Made by a program: the position numbers and the translations under genes. From NCBI GenBank assembly GCA_017629415.1, contig JAGBXG010000100.1, positions 1-5,327 of the forward strand: a DNA stretch of 5,327 nt, read 5' to 3'. The notes beneath the pieces were generated by a model, which was given only the letters and a program-made list of their open reading frames with translations, had not been told where the DNA came from and ran no database searches. Source of the stretch: Pseudomonadota bacterium. GTDB lineage: Bacteria; Myxococcota; Bradymonadia; UBA4248. Positions 1-5,327 of this stretch are shown one piece after another; positions within the stretch are counted from its first letter, which is position 1, and the number at the start of each line of letters is the position of its first letter.

Positions 1-86
1 TGGGCGGTTTTGTCCACATAAACCATACGCTCACTGCGTATTTCTTCAAATGTCTGAATGCCAATCGGAAATTTGCGCTCTGCCAT
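1..86 (-). CDS. N-terminus of an AAA-ATPase-like / PD-(D/E)XK nuclease family protein (partial)
   Basis: Only the first 28 codons lie in the window; the gene runs off the left edge. Read on the minus strand from the ATG at 86-84, the peptide begins MAERKFPIGIQTFEEIR and continues to YVDKTA. The combination of a PIGIQ-F-E-IR start and a Y-VDKT motif some 20 residues in is typical of the N-terminus of the family with an AAA-ATPase-like domain (Pfam AAA-ATPase_like) and a C-terminal PD-(D/E)XK nuclease-like domain, usually about 500-600 residues. Members often occur as many paralogues per genome and their biological role is poorly defined. The start is fixed by a near-perfect Shine-Dalgarno, AAGGAGG on the minus strand at 98-92, five bases from the ATG. 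It is divergent from the DUF262 gene, so the two are not co-transcribed. The ATPase and nuclease motifs themselves are outside the window, so the family call rests on this short peptide alone. Confidence 0.8.
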   Translation of the reverse strand, partial: MAERKFPIGIQTFEEIRSERMVYVDKTA

Positions 87-118
87 AACAACCTCCTTAA
101 ACGGGGGGGGAAACGCAT

Positions 119-171
119 TATTGATAACCGCTCACTGAAACGTATATTGATAACCGCTCACTGAAACGTAT
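119..171. repeat. Perfect 26-bp tandem duplication
   Basis: Two head-to-tail copies of a 26-bp unit lie at 120-145 and 146-171 with no mismatch; the T at 119 matches the T at 145, so the period extends one base to the left. Each unit begins ATTGATAACCG and ends CTGAAACGTAT. The 9-mer CGCTCACTG in each unit, followed by CGTAT after AAA, also occurs inside the minus-strand gene at 28-41 without the AAA. The unit length is not a multiple of three and it lies upstream of the minus-strand start, so it is not coding there. It could be a duplicated regulatory element of that gene or simple slippage or recombination debris. Confidence 0.9.
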
Positions 172-239
172 CATAAAACGCCTACACACGCTTACCCACC
201 ATAACTCGCCTTTACACCAATAGCGAGGAGTTTTTACGC

Positions 240-267
240 GGGCTATTTCGCTACGCGAAATACGCCC
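240..267. repeat. Bulged GC-rich hairpin H1 (member of a palindrome family)
   Basis: GGGCTATTTCG (240-250) pairs with CGAAATACGCCC (256-267), leaving a single bulged C at 263 and the loop CTACG (251-255). All 11 possible pairs form. The layout, an outer GC arm, then CTAT, a variable inner stem, and ATA followed by an unpaired C, is shared by the next two hairpins and, on the opposite strand, by the one at 2457-2483. Confidence 0.8.
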
Positions 268-276
268 CTGCGTGCC

Positions 277-298
277 GGCCTATGCTACACATACGGCC
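277..298. repeat. Bulged GC-rich hairpin H2 (same family)
   Basis: GGCCTATG (277-284) pairs with CATACGGCC (290-298), with a bulged C at 294 and the loop CTACA (285-289). The bulge is at the same place relative to the TAT/ATA pairs as in H1, and the five-base loop differs from that of H1 by one base. The outer arm is GGCC/GGCC instead of GGGC/GCCC, so paired positions change together. Confidence 0.78.
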
Positions 299-304
299 GC
301 CAGC

Positions 305-336
305 CGCCGGCTATTCCATACGCCGGCGATTTTTTT
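305..336 (+). terminator. Bulged hairpin H3 plus T run: terminator-like member of the palindrome family
   Basis: CGCCGGCTAT (305-314) pairs with ATACGCCGGCG (318-328), with a bulged C at 321 and the three-base loop TCC. It is followed after one A by seven T's (330-336). On the plus strand this has the form of a rho-independent terminator. No plus-strand gene ends just upstream within the window, so its job is unclear: it could insulate the DUF262 gene from read-through, end an unannotated short RNA, or be a terminator only by resemblance because a repeat element landed next to T's. Confidence 0.55.
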
Positions 337-448
337 GCTTGTTCTCACTCAAACCTGATCAAAAATACGCGATACTTCCATCATGAGCACCGATACCGCC
401 CATAACCCCTGATCATTTTTTTTGCATTTTTGGCTCTTTAAACTTGTA

Positions 449-465
449 TTTTTTTTTTTTTTTTT
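449..465. repeat. 17-T homopolymer within a T-rich tract
   Basis: Positions 449-465 are an uninterrupted run of 17 T's, preceded by T runs at 416-423 and 427-431. The run ends 78 bases before the DUF262 start codon. A mononucleotide run of this length is prone to slipped-strand length change and sits where a promoter or UP-element would be, so it could alter expression of the downstream gene. It could also contain a sequencing length error. Confidence 0.9.
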
Positions 466-470
466 ATGAT

Positions 471-486
471 GCCATAGGTTTATGGC
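471..486. promoter_or_regulatory. Small perfect palindrome upstream of the DUF262 gene
   Basis: GCCATA (471-476) and TATGGC (481-486) form a six-pair stem around a GGTT loop, directly after the 17-T run and 57 bases before the start codon. It could be an operator half-site pair or a leader hairpin in the mRNA. It is short, and no specific regulator can be named. Confidence 0.4.
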
Positions 487-531
487 GTTTAAACCAATCT
501 TTAAGCAAAATTGTTTATAGTTTTAATGACT

Positions 532-537
532 GGAGGG
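532..537 (+). promoter_or_regulatory. Shine-Dalgarno that fixes the DUF262 start
   Basis: GGAGGG at 532-537 is followed by a six-base spacer and ATG at 544. This spacing favours the ATG at 544 over two in-frame upstream candidates, TTG at 511 and ATG at 526. The site itself lies inside the reading frame that would follow those codons, and neither has a comparable purine-rich site before it. Confidence 0.85.
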
Positions 538-543
538 ATATAT

Positions 544-2388
544 ATGAGCCAATTTAACAACTTGAGGGCAGGAAAAGCCGATACCGCAACGATTTCAAAT
601 ATTATTCAATGTATCAAAGAAAGAAACCTGCTTCTTCCTGCTTTACAAAGAAAATTCATTTGGACAGATGAACAAATTATAAAACTCTTTGATTCTATGA
701 TGAGAGGTTATCCAATTGGTACATTAATCTTCTGGAAATTGAAATCCCAAATCGCGAGAGAAGAAAATTATACATTCTACGAATTCATTAACAACTACAG
801 TGAAAATTATAGAGATTCAGGATACATCAATGAGCATCTTCCAAAACCAATGCTCTCCTGTACACATCAGGACTTATTGATTGTGTTAGATGGTCAACAG
901 CGGCTCACTTCTATTTATACTTCACTTCAAGGTTCAATCACCCGAAAAAAGCCATATAAGAAAGAATATATCACTCGCGAACTGTACTTTAATCTAAAAA
1001 CACGATTATATACTGAAGACAATAATTCTGAAGAAAATTCTGGGGATAACGAATGCTCTGAAAATAAAATAACTTCAGCATTTGCATTTTTAAGCCATGA
1101 AGAATATCAAAAACAGATAAATTTACATCAGAGCGATGATAGTGCCCCTCTCTGGTTCAAAGTTAAAGAAATCTTAAACTATCCTCAAGTACCTGATATC
1201 GCAAATTACTTGCATCATATAGGTTTGGAATGTGACAAGCTTGTTTACCAAAATATGGTCATGCTGATGAATAAAATAAATAATGAAGACATTTTTAATA
1301 TATATGTTTATCAAACAGATGATATGAATAAAGTGCAAGAAGTCTTTGTTCGCGTGAATAGTGGTGGTACTAAGCTATGTAAGACAGATCTCTTCTTTTC
1401 AGCAATCGTCTCGCAATGGGAAGAAGCCCGTGAAGAATTTGATTCCCTCCATAAGGAGATTAAATTCAATTACCATGTTGATATTAATACCGATTTTATT
1501 ATGAGGACTTGTCTATATCTCATTCCTAATATGTCAACAAAATTAAGTTTACGTTCATTTACACCTGATAAGATTAAAGTATTTAAAAAGAATTGGCAAA
1601 AAATGCGCAAATCTATTCTACATGTGTTGGATTTGCTCAAATCTATGGGTCTTAATGCCGAGCAACTCCCTTCAATGAATTCTATCATTCCAATCATTTA
1701 TTACCATTATCAATTACAAACAAAAAAGATAACATCTCCAAGCATAACTAACATTCGCATATATCTTATTGCTTCAAACATTGAGAGTTTGTTCGGACGT
1801 TCACAAGATACAGTGTTAGACCGAATCCGCAAATCTATCGACGATAATTTGAAGAAGAGTTCTGTATTTCCTAAGCTAAAAAATATGATACATAATGGTG
1901 AACCCATGATTCATTTAGATCGTCAAATTATCGAATCATGGCTTGATTATCCTAAAGAAGACATACGCACATTGTTCGTGCTCAATCTGCTTTATCCAAA
2001 CTATAATTACAAAGCTATCTCCGTAAACATCGATCATATGCATCCGATGAATGCCATCAAAAAATTAAAAGAATCCGATTTAATCCAATTTCCTGGCTTA
2101 GAAAGCATTCTAAATGCTGACTCCCTGGATTCTAAAACTCGCAAGCATATATTGAAACAACGCAAAGAAGAGCTCAAATCGATAGCCAACAGTCTTTCTA
2201 ATTTACAAATTCTTACGGAAGAAGAGAATAAACAAAAATCTGATACCCCTCTTAAGGAATGGCTTCATAACCATTCCAATATTCCCTATCTTCCCTCAAC
2301 TGACTATGAATTAGAAAATATCGTTGAGTTCACAACACAGCGAAAACGCCTCATTCAGCACAAACTGTGTGAAATTTTAAACCTCTAA
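544..2388 (+). CDS. DUF262 plus DUF1524/HNH-like protein (GmrSD-type, probable anti-phage nuclease)
   Basis: A complete protein of 614 residues. The N-terminal DUF262 domain (ParB/Srx-like NTPase fold) shows LQRKFIW at 34-40, DSMMRGYPIGTLIFW at 50-64, the hallmark DGQQRLT at 116-122 and F-V-R-V-N-S-G-G at 268-275. The C-terminal part carries DHMHP at 497-501, the probable first His cluster of a DUF1524/HNH-type nuclease, and N-L-Q-I-L followed by N-K-x-K at 553-565, the usual closing Asn/Lys segment. The order and length match fused GmrSD-type proteins. Characterised members are nucleotide-dependent nucleases: GmrSD and BrxU cut modified phage DNA, and SspE works with phosphorothioate modification. 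By inference this is a cytoplasmic phage-defence nuclease; its target modification is unknown. No modification or partner gene is adjacent. Base composition is strikingly AT-rich (601-660 has 17 G+C of 60) compared with the next gene, suggesting transfer. The start at 544 is chosen for its GGAGGG site. All motifs look intact. Confidence 0.95.
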   Translation: MSQFNNLRAGKADTATISNIIQCIKERNLLLPALQRKFIWTDEQIIKLFDSMMRGYPIGTLIFWKLKSQIAREENYTFYEFINNYSENYRDSGYINEHLPKPMLSCTHQDLLIVLDGQQRLTSIYTSLQGSITRKKPYKKEYITRELYFNLKTRLYTEDNNSEENSGDNECSENKITSAFAFLSHEEYQKQINLHQSDDSAPLWFKVKEILNYPQVPDIANYLHHIGLECDKLVYQNMVMLMNKINNEDIFNIYVYQTDDMNKVQEVFVRVNSGGTKLCKTDLFFSAIVSQWEEAREEFDSLHKEIKFNYHVDINTDFIMRTCLYLIPNMSTKLSLRSFTPDKIKVFKKNWQKMRKSILHVLDLLKSMGLNAEQLPSMNSIIPIIYYHYQLQTKKITSPSITNIRIYLIASNIESLFGRSQDTVLDRIRKSIDDNLKKSSVFPKLKNMIHNGEPMIHLDRQIIESWLDYPKEDIRTLFVLNLLYPNYNYKAISVNIDHMHPMNAIKKLKESDLIQFPGLESILNADSLDSKTRKHILKQRKEELKSIANSLSNLQILTEEENKQKSDTPLKEWLHNHSNIPYLPSTDYELENIVEFTTQRKRLIQHKLCEILNL

Positions 2389-2427
2389 GCCTCTGGATAA
2401 GTTCCGAGTCATACCGGATTGGGGCGT

Positions 2428-2502
2428 TGCGGGGCAATAGCCCCGCATCGGGGGTAGCCGCGTATTTGCTTGCAAATAGCGGCGTAGGGGGCTTGGCCCC
2501 CT
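2428..2502. repeat. Cluster of three GC-rich hairpins downstream of the DUF262 gene
   Basis: Three consecutive stems are visible. H4 (2428-2447) is a perfect eight-pair stem with an AATA loop. H5 (2457-2483) pairs GCCGC-TATTTG with CAAATA-GCGGC, with one bulged G at 2462. H6 (2486-2502) is a G-run/C-run stem with a TTG loop. Read on the minus strand, H5 has the same plan as H1: GCTATTT, then AAATA, a bulged C, then the closing GC arm. H4 on the minus strand also has the GGCTATT core. No T run follows on either side, so this is not a classical terminator, although the stems could slow polymerase or protect the 3' end of the DUF262 mRNA. The rest of this 214-base gap is AT-rich with an imperfect AAATCCAA tandem near 2504-2520 and a possible -10 element, TATGAT, at 2523-2528 without a convincing -35. 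Confidence 0.75.
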
Positions 2503-2591
2503 TAAATCCAAAATCCAAAACATATGATTAAAATATTTCCTAGAAAATCCTAATGAATCAGGAATACGAAACCGCAAATCACAACACCAGT

Positions 2592-2595
2592 GGAG
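2592..2595 (+). promoter_or_regulatory. Shine-Dalgarno of the cysteine-rich lipoprotein gene
   Basis: GGAG at 2592-2595 lies seven bases before the ATG at 2603. It fixes the start of the long reading frame, and the lipoprotein signal follows immediately from that codon. Confidence 0.75.
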
Positions 2596-2602
2596 ATTTG
2601 AT

Positions 2603-5327
2603 ATGAGAAACTCAAAATCACATCTTTTGACCATTTCTGTTTTGCTGGTCTGTCTGAACGGTTGTGCGGATGCATTAGAGCCTAATTGTCCCCCAAGACA
2701 ACATCTCGTTGGCGGCGAATGCGTACCTGTTAACACAGCTTTAGATTGTCCGGCAGAAACCCCCGTTCCATGCAACGGCGTGTGCATTGATCCCAAAACA
2801 TCAGACTTATACTGCGGTGCCAATGCTGACTGCACCAACTTTATCGCATGCGGCCCCAATGCCTATTGCCATGACGGCATTTGCACGGCAAAACCGTGTC
2901 CCGAAGGACAACATACCGCAGAATCAGGCTGCGAGCCGGATACTTTGGAGCACTGCGGAGAAACTGCTGCAAACTGCACAGCCCTGAATGGCTGGCATTC
3001 AGGCAGCTGCATCAATGGCAACTGCATTGCAGACAGCTGCCAGGAAAAATTCGACCTTCAGAACGGCCAGTGCGTCGAAATTCCTGTCACCCATGAAATC
3101 ACAGACTGCGGTGAAAACCATTTTGACTGCACCACCCTCGAAGGCTGGTTTGCAGGAACCTGCGAAGACGGACAATGCATTCTAAGCCAATGTCAATCGG
3201 GCAGCCATCTTTACGAAAATACCTGCGAAGCAGATTCTTTGGAAAATTGCGGCGAACACGAACACAATTGTACGGTTCTTCCCGGCTGGAAAGACGGCAC
3301 ATGCCAGAACGGCGAATGTCAAATTACCGAATGCCAGCCCGGCAGCCATCTCCACGAAAATGCTTGCGAAAAGGATTCAACCACAAATTGCGGTGCCCAC
3401 GCTTCACTCTGTACCGAAATTGACGGCTGGAAAGACGGCATTTGTCAGAATGGACAATGCATCATTCAGGCATGTCTGCCGGGATTCCACCTGTTCAATA
3501 ATACCTGTGAAGCCAATACATTAGAAAACTGCGGCGAACATCAAAGAAATTGCAACACCCTTGAAGGTGTCAAAGATGCCACATGTGAAACAGCTACCGG
3601 CACTTGCGTGGTGAATGCATGCATCGAAAATCGACATGTCAAAGATAATGCTTGTGTACTGGATACCCAGGAATGCTGCGGACAATCCTGCCTGCCGTGC
3701 AGCGAACAGCAGGTCTGTGAGAACGGCGAATGTCAATGCCGTTATGCCTACACATGGTGTTCAAATGCCTGCGTTGATACCACAACAAATACAAATCATT
3801 GCGGCGGATGCGATCAAATCTGTGATATTGCGAATGCCGTGGATATTGAATGTCAGAATTCCCAATGTGTCGTAAAAGAATGCCGTGAGCATTATCACTT
3901 GTTTAATAACACATGCGAAAAAGATACTGTCGAACATTGCGGCGACCACAATATCGATTGTTCTTCTGATATCGAGGCCTGGGCAGATGGCCAGTGCATC
4001 GATAAAACATGCATCGTTTCAGAGTGTCAGCCCGGTTTCCATATTGACGGCAACAAATGTATCAAAGACACCCATCAATGTTGCGGTTCGACATGTACCC
4101 CCTGTTCAAAAGACAAATATTGCTCCAATGGGATATGCAAAGACACCTGCGAATTGCCATTATCATACTGCAACGGCACTTGCGTCAATTATACCTCCGA
4201 TAATAACAACTGCGGTTCATGCGGTGCCGTCTGTACAACAACGAGCATTGATAACTCGAATGCCGTGAATTGTTCCGGCGGTCAATGCCGAGTGACAGAA
4301 TGTATTGAAGGTTACCATAAATATCATAATATATGTGAAATCGATGATGTCGATAACTGCGGTTCACATAATAAATCGTGCGAATCCATCGTAACTGGCT
4401 GGGAATCCGGTGAATGCCTAGACGGTATATGTCAGTTATGGAAATGCCTGGACGGTTATCATCTTAAAGATAATACTTGTCTTGAAGATTCCGCCGAAAT
4501 TTGCGGCCAAACAGAAACCAATTGTTTAGATGCCGAAGGTGTTGACGATGCCCAATGCAACGAAGGCAAATGCGAAGCCACCCACTGCAAACCCGGATAT
4601 CACCTTTATAACAAGACTTGTGAACTGGATACAGACAGCCATTGCGGCAATCATGGCGCAGGATGCGCTGCAAACGAAATATGCTCAGGTGCCATTTGTG
4701 TCTGTAAACCAGGGTACACCCAATGCGATGATACCTGCATCGACACCTCCATCACGATGAACCATTGCGGCGCATGTGATGCCGTTTGCTCCACTGAAGC
4801 CGTTTTAATGAGTACAGCTGTCAGCTGTGTAGAAAGCCAATGTATTGCCACGGGTTGCGACAGCAGTTCGCACCTCTACGGCAACGCTTGCGAAAGTGAC
4901 AGCGTTGAACATTGCGGCGATCACAATACAAACTGCACGACATCATTAACCAATGCCACAAACGTCAAATGCGAAAACAAGAAGTGCAAGGCGACATCAT
5001 GCAATACAAGTGTTTCGTATTTGTACAATGATAAATGCGAGTTGAACAGCCCGCAACACTGTGGAAATCATGATACAAAGTGCGACAGCAACTCGGTGCC
5101 CAGCAGCTCCAAACAGAGTTGTGTCAATGGGCATTGCATTGCAACAGAATGTCAAAATACGTACCATTTATATAACAATCAATGTGAATATAATGATAAC
5201 GCGCATTGCGGCAGCCATAACAACGCGTGTCCAACTGGCTCAAACTGCGATGCCACTTCTGGACAATGTCTTTGTGAACCCAATTACCATCCGACCGCAA
5301 GCGGCTGTGAAGCCGACACCGAATTAA
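2603..5327 (+). CDS. Large cysteine-rich modular lipoprotein (3' end outside window)
   Basis: One frame stays open for 908 codons to the window edge with no stop, so the protein is larger than seen. It starts MRNSK, then a hydrophobic stretch (residues 8-18) and the lipobox L-N-G-C with Cys21 as the lipidated residue. Ala at +2 suggests outer-membrane sorting rather than inner-membrane retention. The mature part is a chain of modules. Module 0 (29-98) is divergent. Eleven short modules of 41-51 residues follow C-x10-C-x7-C-x6-C-x10-C-x4-C with small length changes, and several share G-W-x-D-G-x-C-x-N-G. Three long modules of 87-92 residues carry an added cysteine-rich segment. A fifteenth numbered module begins at residue 891. 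I count 124 cysteines in residues 22-908, and every complete module has an even number, as expected for disulfides closed within modules. The likely role, by inference, is an exported surface stalk, adhesin or binding protein; I recognise no catalytic motif. Composition is much less AT-rich than the DUF262 gene (3241-3300 has 32 G+C of 60). No named domain family is assigned. Confidence 0.93.
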   Translation, partial: MRNSKSHLLTISVLLVCLNGCADALEPNCPPRQHLVGGECVPVNTALDCPAETPVPCNGVCIDPKTSDLYCGANADCTNFIACGPNAYCHDGICTAKPCPEGQHTAESGCEPDTLEHCGETAANCTALNGWHSGSCINGNCIADSCQEKFDLQNGQCVEIPVTHEITDCGENHFDCTTLEGWFAGTCEDGQCILSQCQSGSHLYENTCEADSLENCGEHEHNCTVLPGWKDGTCQNGECQITECQPGSHLHENACEKDSTTNCGAHASLCTEIDGWKDGICQNGQCIIQACLPGFHLFNNTCEANTLENCGEHQRNCNTLEGVKDATCETATGTCVVNACIENRHVKDNACVLDTQECCGQSCLPCSEQQVCENGECQCRYAYTWCSNACVDTTTNTNHCGGCDQICDIANAVDIECQNSQCVVKECREHYHLFNNTCEKDTVEHCGDHNIDCSSDIEAWADGQCIDKTCIVSECQPGFHIDGNKCIKDTHQCCGSTCTPCSKDKYCSNGICKDTCELPLSYCNGTCVNYTSDNNNCGSCGAVCTTTSIDNSNAVNCSGGQCRVTECIEGYHKYHNICEIDDVDNCGSHNKSCESIVTGWESGECLDGICQLWKCLDGYHLKDNTCLEDSAEICGQTETNCLDAEGVDDAQCNEGKCEATHCKPGYHLYNKTCELDTDSHCGNHGAGCAANEICSGAICVCKPGYTQCDDTCIDTSITMNHCGACDAVCSTEAVLMSTAVSCVESQCIATGCDSSSHLYGNACESDSVEHCGDHNTNCTTSLTNATNVKCENKKCKATSCNTSVSYLYNDKCELNSPQHCGNHDTKCDSNSVPSSSKQSCVNGHCIATECQNTYHLYNNQCEYNDNAHCGSHNNACPTGSNCDATSGQCLCEPNYHPTASGCEADTEL
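2897..5327 (+). repeat. Array of cysteine-rich modules 1-15 in the lipoprotein gene
   Basis: Modules, each counted from its first Cys, start at residues 99, 146, 197, 244, 291, 340, 427, 475, 567, 615, 662, 752, 800, 850 and 891. Short modules are numbers 1-5, 7, 9, 10 and 12-14, mostly 47-48 residues with six Cys each. Long modules are 6 (87 residues, 16 Cys), 8 (92 residues, 16 Cys) and 11 (90 residues, 14 Cys). Each long module contains a segment with exact spacing C-x3-C-x9-C-x2-C-x3-C, at residues 386-407, 523-544 and 708-729. Module 15 is cut by the window edge. The opening of most modules reads C-x-x-x-x-H-L-x-x-N-x-C-E, followed by the C-G pair. At DNA level modules 3 and 4 share identical stretches 141 bases apart, such as GGCTGGAAAGACGGC at 3284-3298 and 3425-3439. 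Confidence 0.9.

Larger units (their letters stand above)
87..543. other. Non-coding divergent intergenic region between the partial ATPase-like gene and the DUF262 gene
   Basis: I see no credible coding frame in these 457 bases. From left to right it holds the Shine-Dalgarno of the minus-strand gene (92-98), an eight-G run (103-110), a 26-bp tandem duplication (119-171), three GC-rich bulged hairpins (240-328) ending in a T run, an 8-bp direct repeat CCTGATCA at 354-361 and 408-415, a T-rich tract with runs of 8, 5 and 17 T's (416-465), a small hairpin (471-486) and the DUF262 ribosome binding site (532-537). It must contain divergent promoters for both flanking genes. The best plus-strand guess is TTGCAT (422-427), 17 bases, TGTATT (445-450), which is weak and not annotated as a site. 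Confidence 0.7.

Noticed and set aside
119..171. A CRISPR-like array
   Set aside because: There are only two head-to-tail copies with no spacer between them and no cas gene in the window.
422..450. A sigma-70 promoter TTGCAT, 17 bases, TGTATT
   Set aside because: The spacing is right but the -10 is poor and the region is so T-rich that chance matches are expected. Mentioned only as a weak guess.
511..543. Upstream starts for the DUF262 gene (TTG at 511 or ATG at 526)
   Set aside because: Neither has a good Shine-Dalgarno, and the GGAGGG for the ATG at 544 would lie inside the coding region. The family's conserved sequence begins well after 544.
1470..1907. Two short minus-strand open frames inside the DUF262 gene
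   Set aside because: They are antisense to conserved coding sequence and show no start site or recognisable protein features.
2421..2491. A G-quadruplex from four G runs (2421, 2431, 2450, 2487)
   Set aside because: The connecting loops are too long and the runs are already used in strong hairpins with nearby C runs.
2377..2859. A 160-codon minus-strand open frame across the hairpin gap and the start of the lipoprotein gene
   Set aside because: It runs antisense to the lipoprotein signal and first module and through the GC hairpins, with no domain resemblance. The plus-strand frame with its ribosome binding site, lipobox and cysteine periodicity explains the DNA better.
3885..4268. A 127-codon plus-strand frame and several other short frames between 2787 and 5327
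   Set aside because: All overlap the long cysteine-rich frame in other registers. Their alanine/isoleucine- or arginine-rich low-complexity peptides are what one gets by reading that repetitive gene out of frame.
5325..5327. TAA at the very end of the window as the stop of the lipoprotein gene
   Set aside because: It is in a different frame. In the lipoprotein frame the end reads GAA TTA A, so the gene remains open at the edge.
2603..5327. EGF-like or DUF4215-type annotation of the cysteine repeats
   Set aside because: The spacing C-x10-C-x7-C-x6-C-x10-C-x4-C lacks the C-x-C of EGF and does not show the motif order I associate with DUF4215. Only a general cysteine-rich description is justified.

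Overview
The window looks like chromosomal DNA of a Gram-negative bacterium. The evidence is a lipoprotein signal with a clear lipobox, strong GGAGG-type ribosome binding sites, and a very large disulfide-type cysteine-repeat protein. Proteins of that style are common in Myxococcota and related deltaproteobacterial lineages, including host-associated ones, but this taxonomic guess is inferred from style only and is weak.

Layout. Positions 1-86 (minus strand) hold the first 28 codons of a gene whose N-terminus matches the AAA-ATPase-like / PD-(D/E)XK family. Positions 87-543 are a 457-base non-coding stretch. It contains a perfect 26-bp tandem duplication, three consecutive GC-rich hairpins built on one plan (the third followed by seven T's), a T-rich stretch with a 17-T homopolymer, and a short hairpin. 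Positions 544-2388 (plus) encode a complete 614-residue DUF262 plus DUF1524/HNH-like protein of the GmrSD type, a probable anti-phage nuclease; it is much more AT-rich than the gene that follows. Positions 2389-2602 are non-coding and carry a second cluster of hairpins. One of these is the same kind of element as the upstream hairpins but in the opposite orientation. Positions 2603-5327 (plus) are one uninterrupted reading frame, still open at the window edge, encoding a lipoprotein made of at least 16 cysteine-rich modules.

How the parts relate. The three genes do not look like one operon. The first is divergent, and the second and third are separated by a 214-base hairpin-rich gap, each with its own ribosome binding site. 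The AT-rich DUF262 gene between two related, oppositely oriented palindrome clusters looks like an acquired defence gene sitting at a recombination-prone intergenic locus. The lipoprotein is probably an exported, surface-anchored, disulfide-stabilised stalk or adhesin that has grown by module duplication. Its specific function cannot be read from the sequence.
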